A stretch of 64,000 nt of DNA from Pseudomonas pharyngis (GCF_021602345.1 NZ_BQID01000012.1:1-64000); one strand, 5' to 3'. Shown: positions 33,491-42,599, counted from the stretch's first letter. Notes: a model not told the origin generated them from the letters alone. Program-made: numbers and translations.

Positions 33491-34945
33491 TCATTGATCG
33501 TGTTCGAGCGCAGCCAATGGAATCGCAAACACAAACTGCGTGCCGACGCCCTCGGTGCTGTTGACCCAGATGCGGCCGCCGTGGAATTCAATGATCGAAC
33601 GGCAAATCGAGAGGCCCATTCCCAGGCCGGTGGGCTTGGTGGTGAAGAATGGGTCGAACAGCGAAGGCAGGATGTCCTCGGCAATGCCGACGCCGGAGTC
33701 GGCGATTTCAAGCACGGCCTCGTTGTGCAGGATCGAGGTGGTGATCCGCAGCGTCCGGGCGCGGTCAAGCACATTGGCCATGGCCTGGCAGGCGTTGATG
33801 ATCAGATTGATGATGACTTGCTGCAGCTGTACCCGGTCACCTTTGATCCGTGCCCCGTGAGTGCCCAGTTGGGCGTGCGGGCGCACCTCATGGAAGCTGA
33901 TGTCATGTTGCATGAGTGTCAGCGAGTCACTGACGATGTCGTCGAACACTTCGACATTGCGTTGCACCTCGCTGTGTCGCGACAACGCCCGAATACAGGC
34001 GATGACATCGGAGACTCTGACCGAGTTTTGAATGATCCGGTCCAGCGAACGGCGGGCTTCTTCCAGGTTGGGTTCGGGCCGGTTGATCCAGCGTTTGCAG
34101 GATTCACCGCTGGTGATGACCGCTGCCAGCGGCTGATTGATTTCGTGGGCGATGGAGGCCGCCAGTTCGCCCATGGAAGTCAGGCGCGTGACGTGGGCGA
34201 GGGTGGCTTGCGAGTGAAACAACGCCTCTTCCGACTGTTTGCTGGCGGTGACGTCCATCAGCGCCCCGGCGTATTGCGTGCGCCCGCGATGTCTGGGCAA
34301 CGGCCTGGCGATCATCTGCACGTGCTTGATCCGACCATCCGGCATGAGCAGTCGATGCTCGACTTCGACCAGCTCCTGCCGGCGCGCAAACTGTTCCAGC
34401 ACCTGATCGATAACCGGCAGGTCGTCGGGATGAGTGCGTGACTTGACCAGCGCCAGTGTCGGGGTGACGTCCGGCGAATACTCGAAAATACGCGACGACT
34501 CTTGCGACCATGACACGCTGACTTTTTTATCGATGATGAAACCGATACTGCCGGTGTGGGTAAGTTTCTGTGCGCCCAGAAAGAACGCTTCCTTGCGCCG
34601 CAGCGTTTCAGTGGCGCGTTTGCTGCGCAACGCGAGCAGGGAAATGGTCGTCAGCGCGATCAGGCACCTGACGAATCCGGCGATGCTGCGGTGATCGCGA
34701 TAACCTTCATCGACCAGGAAGTCGGCCGTCAGCAGCGTGAGGCAACCCAACGCGACGGCAAGAAATACCGGTACCGGGAAGATGTTCGCTGACATGAATA
34801 CCAGCGTGATGTAGAACAACGTCGGCGCAACGTCCAGATCGAGGTACGCATTGGTGATATAGATCATGCTGCCGACCGCTATGGCGCAAAGCCAGGCGAA
34901 GGCGTCTGAACAAAGAAGTTGTGCGCGACGTTTGATGATAGACAT
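33491..34945 (-). CDS. Membrane PAS-domain sensor histidine kinase
   Basis: A 484-residue sensor kinase. About three to four hydrophobic segments occupy residues 14-107 with very short loops, so the membrane part itself may sense the signal. A PAS fold follows (about 115-235, ending DVTASKQSEE), then the kinase core with His267 in SIAHEINQPLAAV, the N box NLIINACQAM, DSGVGI, FFTTK and GLGMGLSICRS. This kinase type pairs with FixJ regulators, and one is encoded just upstream. The gene heads an operon with the truncated GlxA and the Dps-like gene. A half-conserved TATAC element lies in the upstream gap. Confidence 0.93.
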   Translation of the reverse strand: MSIIKRRAQLLCSDAFAWLCAIAVGSMIYITNAYLDLDVAPTLFYITLVFMSANIFPVPVFLAVALGCLTLLTADFLVDEGYRDHRSIAGFVRCLIALTTISLLALRSKRATETLRRKEAFFLGAQKLTHTGSIGFIIDKKVSVSWSQESSRIFEYSPDVTPTLALVKSRTHPDDLPVIDQVLEQFARRQELVEVEHRLLMPDGRIKHVQMIARPLPRHRGRTQYAGALMDVTASKQSEEALFHSQATLAHVTRLTSMGELAASIAHEINQPLAAVITSGESCKRWINRPEPNLEEARRSLDRIIQNSVRVSDVIACIRALSRHSEVQRNVEVFDDIVSDSLTLMQHDISFHEVRPHAQLGTHGARIKGDRVQLQQVIINLIINACQAMANVLDRARTLRITTSILHNEAVLEIADSGVGIAEDILPSLFDPFFTTKPTGLGMGLSICRSIIEFHGGRIWVNSTEGVGTQFVFAIPLAALEHDQ

Positions 34946-35291
34946 TTATTCTTCCAGATTTTTGCTATCGGACGGCAGGGCGTGTTCTTTCGATGAAGCA
35001 GGCAAACGCTATGAAAGGCGTATTGATGAAGAGGTTAAAAAGTCTGAAGTTGTTTTTCAGGCATGACGGTTGTTGGCGACTGTCTGTCATTCACCAATCG
35101 TTGTATTGAGTAATGGTTATTTGAATAAAGATCTTATTCGAAGACTTCTACGCTGGCACTGCTGCATTGGGTCATTTGCAGTATGACTGCGTATGAACCG
35201 GCTATACCCAAGTGTTAGTTGTTCGGAACTTGAGTGTTGATGGTGCCGGCCAGCCACGGCGGCTTGAGCCATACCGTATCGTTTCATTCGG
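34946..35291. promoter_or_regulatory. 346-base AT-rich gap between kinase and FixJ-type gene, with a partial element
   Basis: No convincing gene. TATAC-CCAA-GTGTT at 35203-35216 is a half-conserved copy of the repeated element, about 260 bases before the kinase start. A direct repeat of GTATG at 35181-35195 lies just upstream. Base composition is visibly lower in GC than the flanking genes. Confidence 0.4.
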
Positions 35292-35939
35292 TCACCGATG
35301 TGCAGGCAGCGCCGCGATGACCTCGGCCATGCGCACCAGGTCGGCAAACGAGCGCGCGCCCATCTTGCGCATGGCCTGGCCCCGGTGGATCTTCACAGTG
35401 ATTTCACTGAGGCCGATTTCCCCGGCGATTTGCTTGTTCATCAGGCCCGAGGCCGCCAGTGCCATGACCGTTTGCTCGCGGGGTGTCAGCGTCCCATGGC
35501 GTGCGCGCAGCTCATCGGCATGTCGCCCGGACTCGCGACGCTGCTTGTCCCGCGAGTGTGCGGCGCAGACGGCATCGATCAGGTCCTGCTCGCGAAACGG
35601 TTTGGTCAGGAAGTCCACCGCGCCGGCTTTCATCGCGCGCACGGTCATGGCGATATCGCCGTGTCCGGTGATGAACACGATTGGCACATTGATTCCGGCG
35701 GTGGCCAGTTCATTCTGGAAATCCAGCCCGCTGCTGCCTTGCAGGCGCACGTCGAGTACCAGGCAACTCAGCGTGTCCGGACGTTGATACGTCATGAACT
35801 CGGCGACCGACCCGAACAGCTCCACCCGCAGACCAATGGAGCGCAACAGGCTGCCGAGGGATTCGCGCAACGCGGCATCGTCGTCGACGATGAATACCAC
35901 CGGCTCGCTGGGGTTGTTGCTGATGGGATTGTTGTTCAT
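35292..35939 (-). CDS. FixJ-type response regulator
   Basis: A 215-residue two-domain regulator. The receiver (about 13-130) has VDDD at 19-22, acceptor Asp63 in LVLDVRLQG, switch Thr in FITGHGD and the lysine in LTKPFRE. The LuxR/FixJ HTH (about 150-210) contains LTPREQTVMALAASGLMNKQ and EITVKIHRGQAMRKMG. ATG 35939 is preceded by a purine-rich site; longer frames are not supported. Together with the PAS kinase it forms a FixL/FixJ-like pair. It is the only DNA-binding response regulator in this locus and so the best candidate to bind the TATAC-N4-GTATA elements. Confidence 0.93.
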   Translation of the reverse strand: MNNNPISNNPSEPVVFIVDDDAALRESLGSLLRSIGLRVELFGSVAEFMTYQRPDTLSCLVLDVRLQGSSGLDFQNELATAGINVPIVFITGHGDIAMTVRAMKAGAVDFLTKPFREQDLIDAVCAAHSRDKQRRESGRHADELRARHGTLTPREQTVMALAASGLMNKQIAGEIGLSEITVKIHRGQAMRKMGARSFADLVRMAEVIAALPAHR

Positions 35940-36341
35940 TGCTCTTTTCCCAAAAGGTTGTGACGTTGTGGCGAATCCCTTGGCCGGGTGGCCGGTGTTT
36001 GCTCGTGCGGGTTGATGCCCGACCAGAGACACGGTCCCGCTGGCGATAGCGCCGTGCGACACGTTGCGCAGGTGTGGGCGTGAGTAGATAGACGGTTAAG
36101 CATCGTAGTGGCGCAGCACGCCGCCAGCTAGGACAAAAAACCCGAAAAAACAGCCATTGCACCGGTCTTTGCGCGGCCGGATACAGCCACCCGTATCAAA
36201 CGGTTCATACACAAGTATCAAAACACTCACCTAACGCATGATCCCGCTGTCCCCAAGTACCACAGACGTCCGGCAGCCGCGCCCTTAACCTTTAACAGCT
36301 CTCCGTCGATCTCAATGGCCGCGTGCCGGGTGGTGAACTTC
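35940..36341. promoter_or_regulatory. 402-base gap between FixJ-type and LysR genes, with palindromic elements
   Basis: No gene seen. CATAC-ACAA-GTATC at 36206-36219 keeps the TAC-N4-GTA core of the repeated element, and GATAC / GTATC with an eight-base spacer lies beside it at 36180-36197. They are about 125-160 bases before the LysR start and about 240-280 bases before the FixJ-type start. Confidence 0.45.
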
Positions 36342-37316
36342 ATGAACAGAAATGAACTCCGTCGTGTCGACATCAATCTGCTGGTGGTCTTCGAGACGCT
36401 GATGCATGAGCGCAACGTCAGCCGTGTCGGCGAGAAGCTGTTTCTCGGTCAACCGACCATCAGTGCAGCGCTGGGGCGTTTGCGTGTGCTTTTTGACGAT
36501 CCGTTGTTCGTTCGTGCGGGGAGGGTGATGGAGCCGACAAGGCGGGCCGAGGAAATTTTCGCCAACCTGACGCCGGCGCTGGATGGCGTTGTCGCGGCGT
36601 TGAGCCGTTGCCAGCCCTTCGCCCCAGCTACCAGCGAGGTGACCTTTCAGGTCGGCCTGTCCGACGATGTCGAATACGCGTTGCTCCCGCGATTGCTGCG
36701 CCAGCTTCGTAGCGAGGCGCCGAATATTGCCTTGGTGGTGCTGCGCGTCGATCAGCAGCAGATGTCGCAGCGGCTGTTCAATGGCGAGATTTCTCTGGGC
36801 ATCAGCCCTACGCTCGATCTGCCGGCCAACGCCCGACGCAAGAGTCTGCGGTCGATCCGGCCAATGCTCCTGCGCTCGGATACCCGCCCGGGCCTGCTGG
36901 CGCTCGATGAGTTCTGCGAGCGACCGCACGCCATCGTGTCATCCATGGGCAAAGCCAAAGACGACACCGACCACGCGCTGGACCTGCTCGGACGTCGGCG
37001 CAAAGTGGTGCTGGCAGTGCCGCAGTTCAGTGCCTTGCCAAGGTTGTTGGCGCAGAGCGACATGCTGGTCATCGTTCCGGATTACGTGGCCAGGGCCATG
37101 GCCTCGGTGAATGGCATCAGGGCCGAGCCGGCCCCTCTGTTGCTGCCATCGCGGGAGCTTTCCATGGTCTGGCGTGCCGCTGCGCACAACGATTGCGCTC
37201 AGCGTTGGCTGCGTTCGCGCTGCCAGGCGTTTTTCGGTACGCCGATTGAATTGCAGGTAGTGCCAAAATTACGCCCGGCGTTGCCCGTCGATCAGGCGTT
37301 GATGATGGCCCGGTAG
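36342..37316 (+). CDS. LysR-family regulator, NodD-like group
   Basis: A 324-residue LysR regulator. The N-terminus MNRNELRRVDINLLVVFETL and HTH region FLGQPTISAALGRLR, with VRAGRVMEPTRRA next, are typical of the NodD/LeuO-like group. The effector domain runs to the end and appears intact. ATG 36342 is the start that gives this standard opening; an earlier in-frame ATG at 36315 adds only a short unsupported tail. It is divergent from the FixJ-type gene and ends at a bidirectional terminator shared with a convergent hydrolase gene. Its target is uncertain. Confidence 0.9.
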   Translation: MNRNELRRVDINLLVVFETLMHERNVSRVGEKLFLGQPTISAALGRLRVLFDDPLFVRAGRVMEPTRRAEEIFANLTPALDGVVAALSRCQPFAPATSEVTFQVGLSDDVEYALLPRLLRQLRSEAPNIALVVLRVDQQQMSQRLFNGEISLGISPTLDLPANARRKSLRSIRPMLLRSDTRPGLLALDEFCERPHAIVSSMGKAKDDTDHALDLLGRRRKVVLAVPQFSALPRLLAQSDMLVIVPDYVARAMASVNGIRAEPAPLLLPSRELSMVWRAAAHNDCAQRWLRSRCQAFFGTPIELQVVPKLRPALPVDQALMMAR

Positions 37317-37349
37317 ATAACTGCAACGGCTGTGTGATTCGCCCAATAA

Positions 37350-37376
37350 AAAAGCTCCGACTCGATCGGAGCTTTT
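37350..37376. terminator. Bidirectional rho-independent terminator
   Basis: AAAAGCTCCGA and TCGGAGCTTTT form an eleven-base-pair stem around a five-base loop, with A and T runs on both sides, between convergent LysR and hydrolase genes. Confidence 0.9.
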
Positions 37377-37426
37377 CTTTTCAGGGGGCTGTACGTGGCT
37401 TGTCGTGAGGGCGCGGCCCTGGAACC

Positions 37427-38404
37427 TCATGCATTGATAAACGCCAGAAGGTCCGCGTTGATGGTGTCGCCGTGGGTGGTGCACATGCCATGGGGCTGGC
37501 CGGGGTAGGTTTTCAGCGTACCGTGCTTGAGCAATTTGATGGAGAGGTGAGCCGAATTGGTGATCGGCACGATCTGGTCATCTTCACCGTGCAGCACCAG
37601 GGTCGGCACATCGATGTTTTTCAGGTCATCGGTGAAGTCGGTTTCGGAGAACGCGCTGATGCAGTCGTACTGCGCCTTGATCCCGCCGTTCATGCCCTGA
37701 CGCCACCAGTTTTCGACGATCGCTTCAGACACTTTCGCACCTGGGCGATTGAAGCCGTAAAACGGGCCGCTCGGGAAGTCTCGATAAAACTGGCTGCGAT
37801 TCTGCGCGAGTGCCTTGCGCAACCCGTCAAACACCTCCATCGGCAGGCCGCCGGGATTTTTTGCGGTGCGCAGCATGATGGGCGGCACGGCGCCGATCAG
37901 CACGGCCTTGGCCACCCGGCCGCGACCATGCCGCGCCACGTAGCGCGCCACTTCACCGCCGCCGGTGGAGTGGCCGATGTGCACGGCGTTGCGGATGTTC
38001 AGGTGCGCCATCAACTCGGCAACGTCGGCGGCGTAGGTGTCCATTTCGTTGCCCGTGGCGGTCTGCGAAGAGCGACCGTGGCCACGTCGATCATGGGCGA
38101 TGACGCGAAAGCCCTTGTTGAGGAAGAACAGCATTTGCGTGTCCCAGTCATCACTCGAAAGGGGCCAGCCGTGGTGGAAAACGATCGGCTGGCCGTGGCC
38201 CCAGTCCTTGTAGAAAATCTGCGTGCCATCCCTGACGGTGAGCATTCCCGAGCCACTGCCGTTGCCGGCGCTTTTGCTGACCCCTGACGCGGATGCTGGT
38301 GTCTGCTGTGTCGCCAGCGCCGGCAATGCCACCGCCAGGGTTGCGGCCATGGCGCCCGTCGTGATCAAGCCACGACGGGTGGTTCCGTTTTTCTCGTCAG
38401 TCAT
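37427..38404 (-). CDS. Tat-exported alpha/beta hydrolase, non-heme peroxidase/arylesterase type
   Basis: A 325-residue alpha/beta hydrolase with a Tat signal ([20 protein letters not shown]) and a low-complexity linker before the catalytic domain. The oxyanion region reads [13 protein letters not shown], the nucleophile elbow is [10 protein letters not shown], the acid is in [10 protein letters not shown] and the histidine in [11 protein letters not shown]. This combination is found in bacterial arylesterases and cofactor-free haloperoxidases, which can make peracids. I start at ATG 38404 so that the twin-arginine motif sits near the N-terminus. The gene stands alone; expected location is the periplasm. 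Confidence 0.9.
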   Translation of the reverse strand: MTDEKNGTTRRGLITTGAMAATLAVALPALATQQTPASASGVSKSAGNGSGSGMLTVRDGTQIFYKDWGHGQPIVFHHGWPLSSDDWDTQMLFFLNKGFRVIAHDRRGHGRSSQTATGNEMDTYAADVAELMAHLNIRNAVHIGHSTGGGEVARYVARHGRGRVAKAVLIGAVPPIMLRTAKNPGGLPMEVFDGLRKALAQNRSQFYRDFPSGPFYGFNRPGAKVSEAIVENWWRQGMNGGIKAQYDCISAFSETDFTDDLKNIDVPTLVLHGEDDQIVPITNSAHLSIKLLKHGTLKTYPGQPHGMCTTHGDTINADLLAFINA

Positions 38405-38590
38405 TTTGAACACCCATTGAGTTAAAGAAGTTGCACAGGCGGCACAAGGCTGCAGCCCTGGCCGAAGGCAATCTTTGGGCAAAGGGGTACGACTGACCAC
38501 CAGACATGGGTTTTTGAAATTAACGCTTTGGTATGTAGGGCGTGGCGGGAGGAGTGCTGCGGGGTTGGCGCGTCCCTGCGCCTGGACAAC

Positions 38591-40765
38591 TCAGAAGGTG
38601 TACTTGGCCGTCAGCATCATGTTGCGCGGCGTGCCATAGCTGTCGCCGCCGTAGCTGACGGAGTTGGCGATGGTGGAGTAGTACTTGCGGTCGAAGATGT
38701 TGTTGGCGTTGAGTTGCAGATCGAGGTTTTCATTGACCCGGTAGCCGGCCATCAGGTCGGTCACGGCGTACGCGCCTTGCTTGAGGCGGTAGTTGCCGCC
38801 ATCGAGCAGTTCGATGTCGTTGTACATGCGGCTCTGCCAGGAGATGTTGCCGCCCACGCGCAGTTTTTCCAGCGGGCCCTGGAAGTTGTAGCGGGTGGTG
38901 AGTTTGAACAGGTGTTCCGGGGTGTCGGTGTCGAACTGCTTGTTGACGTTCTGCGGGTTCGCCGCGTCCTTGATGGTGTGCGTGCGAGCGTAGGTGTAGC
39001 CGCCGCCGATCTGCCAGTTGTCGGTGAGCGCGCCTTGCAGTTCGAAGTCGATACCCTGGCTGCGGATCTCGCCGGAGGCTTCATAGCAGGACGACTGCGG
39101 GCAGTTCGGGACGAACACTTGCACCGCGCGGTTTTCCTGATCGACGCGGAACACGGCGAGGCTGGCGTTCAGCGCGCCGCCCAGGTATTCGCCCTTGATG
39201 CCGACCTCGTAGTTCTTGCCCACGATCGGCTTGACCGGGTTACCGGAGGTGCCCTTGTTGCTCTGCGGGGTGAAGATGTCGCTGTAGCTGGCGTACACCG
39301 AATGATGGTCGTCCAGCTCGTAGATCAGGCCGGCATAGCGGGTGACGTTGCGGGTGACTTTGTAATCGCCGTCGCCATCGCGGTTGTCGTAGTCGTACCA
39401 GTCCAGACGCCCGCCGAGGATCAGCTTCAGCGGGTCGGCCAGGCTCAGGCGAGTCGTCAGGTACACGCCGTCCTGAGTGGTGACTTCACGCGTGTTGTTG
39501 GTGTGGACGAAGTCCGGTTTGCCGGCGTTGATCGGCCAGTTGGTGTCGTAGGGTGAGTAGTTGTGAGTGGTCAGGTCGTAGATGCGTTTGCTGGCGCCGA
39601 CCACCAGTTCATGGCTGCGCCCGAAGGCTTCGAACGGACCGCTGAAGAAGGCGTCGAGACCTGCCTGGTTTTCATCGGCCTTGGACTGGTAAACCGTGCG
39701 GGCCAGGGTGTCGTTGACCCAGCGCGACTGGTACGAGCCGGAGAACAGCGCGTTCTGTTCGGAATAGTTGGCGTTGACCTGCAGCTTCCAGTCGTTGGCC
39801 AGTTGCTGACGGATCTCGGCGAAGACCGTGTTGATCTCCTGATCCTTGTCCTCCCAGGAGGTGCCGGGGTTATACGAGCGCGGCAGATCGAGGTGATGGC
39901 CGTCGAGACCGATCATCGACGATCCCCAGAAGTAGTTGGTCCTGTCCTTCTGGTGGGAGAAGCCGAGGGTCAGAGTGGTGTCTTCGCTCAGATCGGCTTC
40001 GGTGACGGCGTAGAACAGGTTGTGTTGTTCGTCCACGTCATCGATGAAGCTGTTGGCGTCGTGGTAGGACGTGACCACCCGGCCGCGCAGGGTGCCGCTG
40101 TCGTTGAGCGGGCTGGAAGCATCGAGCTCGCCGCGATAGTTGTCCCAGGTCCCGGCGGCGCCGGTCAGGGTGACGCGCTGCTCGGCCAATGGCCGTTTGC
40201 GCACCAGGTTGATCGCCGCCGAAGGGTTGCCGGCGCCGGTGACCAGACCGGTCGCGCCGCGGACCACCTCGACCCGATCGAACATCGCCAGATTCGGCTG
40301 GGATCCGACGTTCACGCCGTCGTAGCCGCTTGGAATGCCGTCGTACATCAGGTTGTCGATGTTGAAGCCCCGGGCTTTGTAGGCCTGTCGGCCTGGGCCG
40401 CTGGAGTAGTCGAGGAACAGCCCTGGCGTGGCGTTGACCACGTCGTTGATGCTGGTCATCGCCTGATCGTCCATGCGCTGACGGGTGATCACGGTGACGG
40501 CTTGCGGTGTTTCGCGCAGGGTCAACGGCAGTTTGGTGGCGGTGGCCATGGTGCCGGTGGTGTAGGACTCGGAGCCTTCGGTGGTGCTGCCCAGCTGGGT
40601 CGATGTGATGGCGGTCGCGCCGAGCTCGAGGGTGGCGGGCGGGGCGGTGTCCTGCGCCTCGCGGGTTTCATCGGCCAGCGCCGGGGCCATGACGGCCATG
40701 CAGATGGCCATGGACAGGAGGTTGCGTGACGGGTTGAAACGATGCGGCGAGGTAGGGCGCGACAT
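38591..40765 (-). CDS. TonB-dependent siderophore receptor
   Basis: A 724-residue outer-membrane receptor. A signal peptide ends after ALA near residue 30. A TonB-box-like segment (TLELGATAI) follows, then the plug domain with LRETPQAVTVITRQRMDD and MFDRVEVVRGATGLVTG, and a 22-strand barrel ending YGTPRNMMLTAKYTF with terminal Phe. There is no N-terminal signalling domain, so it should not drive its own sigma factor. The plug resembles ferric hydroxamate or pyoverdine-type receptors, but the ligand is not determinable. ATG 40765 has GGAAG upstream. A Fur-like box lies about 45 bases upstream. No siderophore synthesis genes are nearby. Confidence 0.93.
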   Translation of the reverse strand: MSRPTSPHRFNPSRNLLSMAICMAVMAPALADETREAQDTAPPATLELGATAITSTQLGSTTEGSESYTTGTMATATKLPLTLRETPQAVTVITRQRMDDQAMTSINDVVNATPGLFLDYSSGPGRQAYKARGFNIDNLMYDGIPSGYDGVNVGSQPNLAMFDRVEVVRGATGLVTGAGNPSAAINLVRKRPLAEQRVTLTGAAGTWDNYRGELDASSPLNDSGTLRGRVVTSYHDANSFIDDVDEQHNLFYAVTEADLSEDTTLTLGFSHQKDRTNYFWGSSMIGLDGHHLDLPRSYNPGTSWEDKDQEINTVFAEIRQQLANDWKLQVNANYSEQNALFSGSYQSRWVNDTLARTVYQSKADENQAGLDAFFSGPFEAFGRSHELVVGASKRIYDLTTHNYSPYDTNWPINAGKPDFVHTNNTREVTTQDGVYLTTRLSLADPLKLILGGRLDWYDYDNRDGDGDYKVTRNVTRYAGLIYELDDHHSVYASYSDIFTPQSNKGTSGNPVKPIVGKNYEVGIKGEYLGGALNASLAVFRVDQENRAVQVFVPNCPQSSCYEASGEIRSQGIDFELQGALTDNWQIGGGYTYARTHTIKDAANPQNVNKQFDTDTPEHLFKLTTRYNFQGPLEKLRVGGNISWQSRMYNDIELLDGGNYRLKQGAYAVTDLMAGYRVNENLDLQLNANNIFDRKYYSTIANSVSYGGDSYGTPRNMMLTAKYTF

Positions 40766-41170
40766 GAAGGCTTCCTGATTTTTAAATAGCAAACAAAGAG
40801 CTGTTGAGAATCATTGCTAATAATTGTGTCAGGGTTTTTTACAGCAACAAAGCGCTTCGTGAAAAAAATGTGAAATTGCGCTGGAGGAGAGGGAGGGGAC
40901 AAACGTGATCAAGGAACCGCTTAAGCGCGGCACTTGCAGCGCAGCAGCCGGTTACACCGTTGGTCAGCTTGCCATGCAAACCAACAGGTTGGTGTCTACT
41001 TTTGTGGCCGGGTCAGCCAAATGACAGGAGATATTCTGAAGTCATTCAAGCGCTTTCGAGCTGACCCCGTGACGTTGATTTCAGGATGGATCTTGAATGA
41101 GGCGCGGAGCATCGCCCAGGCGATGCGTAACGGAGAACCCGCGCCTTTGAGCTCGTTAAGGAGAACGCAG
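40766..41170. promoter_or_regulatory. 405-base divergent region with a Fur-like box
   Basis: A Fur-box-like stretch (AGAATCATTGCTAATAATT at about 40807-40825) lies close to the receptor start and resembles the GATAAT-repeat consensus. The remainder, up to the hypothetical gene at 41171, holds no gene I can support. Confidence 0.6.
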
Positions 41171-41611
41171 ATGGCAATCAGCCGAGTCACCGAAACAACC
41201 GATAAAACCGCACTCGTCAAAGCCGAGGTGTACCGCTGGTACAACCTCTTTTTCCCGTGGTCGCGCGGTGTGGCTTCCCAGTCGGAAGACGCGATCAAGC
41301 CTTTGTACGATGCCCTGGCGAATGATTTCCGGGTGGTGCTCACGGACGGTCAGATCATGGACCGGGAAAACTACTGGGAACGCCTTTGGGGCCTGCACGG
41401 CCAGCGTGCCGGCAGCCCCGAATCGCACATCATCAATCTCTCGATCACACCGCTTCCCGGTGATTTCTTCCTGACGGTTTTCGACCTGGTCAAGAACGGG
41501 ATCACCAAGAAGAAAGTCGACTCGGCGCTCATGCGCCTCGACCCGGATTCGCCATCGGGAATCTCGTGGATTTACGTCCACGAAAGCGAGCACGAGACAT
41601 CGTTCGCGTAA
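41171..41611 (+). CDS. Hypothetical protein, possibly NTF2-like fold
   Basis: A 146-residue soluble protein with no signal or membrane segment. ATG 41171 follows AAGGAGAACGCAG, a strong ribosome site, so I prefer it to the longer open frame. An N-terminal helix rich in aromatic residues (YRWYNLFFPWSRG), a middle part LANDFRVVLTDGQIMDRENYW and alternating strand-like segments suggest a small alpha+beta cone fold such as NTF2-like proteins, but I do not recognise a family motif. It stands between the TonB receptor and ohr, and no role is assigned. Confidence 0.65.
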   Translation: MAISRVTETTDKTALVKAEVYRWYNLFFPWSRGVASQSEDAIKPLYDALANDFRVVLTDGQIMDRENYWERLWGLHGQRAGSPESHIINLSITPLPGDFFLTVFDLVKNGITKKKVDSALMRLDPDSPSGISWIYVHESEHETSFA

Positions 41612-41676
41612 ATCATTCAATGACCGTTCGCTCCTCTGGTTGTTTGAACCGGAGGAACGGCATCGCTCAACTCTGT

Positions 41677-41713
41677 AAAAAAAAACCGCCCGAAGCCGTG
41701 CATCGGGCGGTTT
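41677..41713 (-). terminator. Rho-independent terminator of ohr
   Basis: CCGCCCGA and TCGGGCGG form the stem around a nine-base loop; on the minus strand a run of nine T follows. It lies 22 bases beyond the ohr stop. Confidence 0.88.
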
Positions 41714-41734
41714 GCAGGATCAAACAGGGCTGAT

Positions 41735-42154
41735 TCAGATCAGCCGCAGGGTGACGTCGATGTTGCCGCGAGTGGCCTTTGAGTAGGGGCAGGTCTGATG
41801 CGCAGCGTCCACCAGCGCCTGAGCGACCGAAGGCTCCAGCCCCGGCAGGCTGACATTCAAGCGCGCCTGAAGAAAGAATGCATCGCCGGCCTTGCCCAGA
41901 TCGATTTCGGTTTCGACCGCCACATCCGCCGGAAGTCTGATCTTCTGTGCCGCGGCTGCCTTGCCCATGGCGCCGATGAAGCAGGCCGACCAACCGGCGG
42001 CCAACAGTTGTTCCGGATTGGTGCCGCTGCCATTCGAACCCGGTGGCGAAAGCTTGATGTCCAGATTGCCGTCAGAGCTGCGTGAGGCGCCATCGCGCCC
42101 GCCAGTGGTGCGGGTCTTGCCGGTGTACAGCACGGTGTCGAGTTGATTGATCAT
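41735..42154 (-). CDS. ohr: Organic hydroperoxide resistance protein Ohr
   Basis: A 139-residue OsmC/Ohr-family thiol peroxidase that reduces organic hydroperoxides. The peroxidatic cysteine is Cys58 in GWSACFIGAM and the resolving cysteine is Cys122 in TCPYSKATRGN; Arg20 and Glu48 of the active site are also seen. The N-terminus VLYTGKTRTTGGRDG is typical. ATG 42154 starts the standard length; upstream open frame is not conserved in type. No ohrR (MarR) gene is adjacent, which is less usual. A terminator follows directly. Confidence 0.93.
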   Translation of the reverse strand: MINQLDTVLYTGKTRTTGGRDGASRSSDGNLDIKLSPPGSNGSGTNPEQLLAAGWSACFIGAMGKAAAAQKIRLPADVAVETEIDLGKAGDAFFLQARLNVSLPGLEPSVAQALVDAAHQTCPYSKATRGNIDVTLRLI

Positions 42155-42372
42155 GGAAATACCTGCCTGTGATGGGGGATGTCGGACAGCGAAGGTTCCG
42201 ATGGCCCACACTTTTGCATTGGCGTGTACCCGGGATGTGTCGTGCAGTGGCGCTTTTGTATCGCTCTGTAGCCTTATCGGTGTGGAAGGGGTCACACCTG
42301 GCCGTTTTTAACCGGGTGCAGCGCAGGGGTGAGCCAAAAGCCCGGACCTTGCCGGGCGGGTGATGGAGGCAT

Positions 42373-42534
42373 TCAGCGCGAATCGGCGTTTTGCGTACGT
42401 TGCGTTGCAGATGCTTCGCGGCGTCTGCGAAGCCACGTGATGACCGCATGTACCGGGTGGAGGACGGCGACGAGAACGCCAAGCAGCATGATGGTGAAGA
42501 TGATGATCAGCGGGATGCTTTCATGCGAGAACAT
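42373..42534 (-). CDS. Small single-pass membrane protein (53 residues)
   Basis: A short gene read from the minus strand: ATG at 42534 with AGGAG eight bases upstream, stop at 42373. The product begins MFSHESIPLIIIFTIMLLGV, has one strong membrane helix (about residues 7-30), then a positively charged segment (TWLRRRRE) and a polar tail, so the C-terminus should face the cytoplasm. It does not resemble a known family to me. It lies about 160 bases after the cassette-2 cytochrome gene, on the same strand, with a palindrome between them, so it probably has its own promoter. Confidence 0.65.
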   Translation of the reverse strand: MFSHESIPLIIIFTIMLLGVLVAVLHPVHAVITWLRRRREASATQRTQNADSR

Positions 42535-42599
42535 GGTGGGTAACTCCTGTAGTCACTATGTCGGAACCCGTAGACTAGACGCTTGGAGCGATGTTTTAG

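Noticed and set aside
34993-35110. Short basic peptide frame (about 38 codons, starting MKQANAMKGV) in the kinase/FixJ gap
   Set aside because: No ribosome site before the ATG and no downstream partner; composition alone is not enough.
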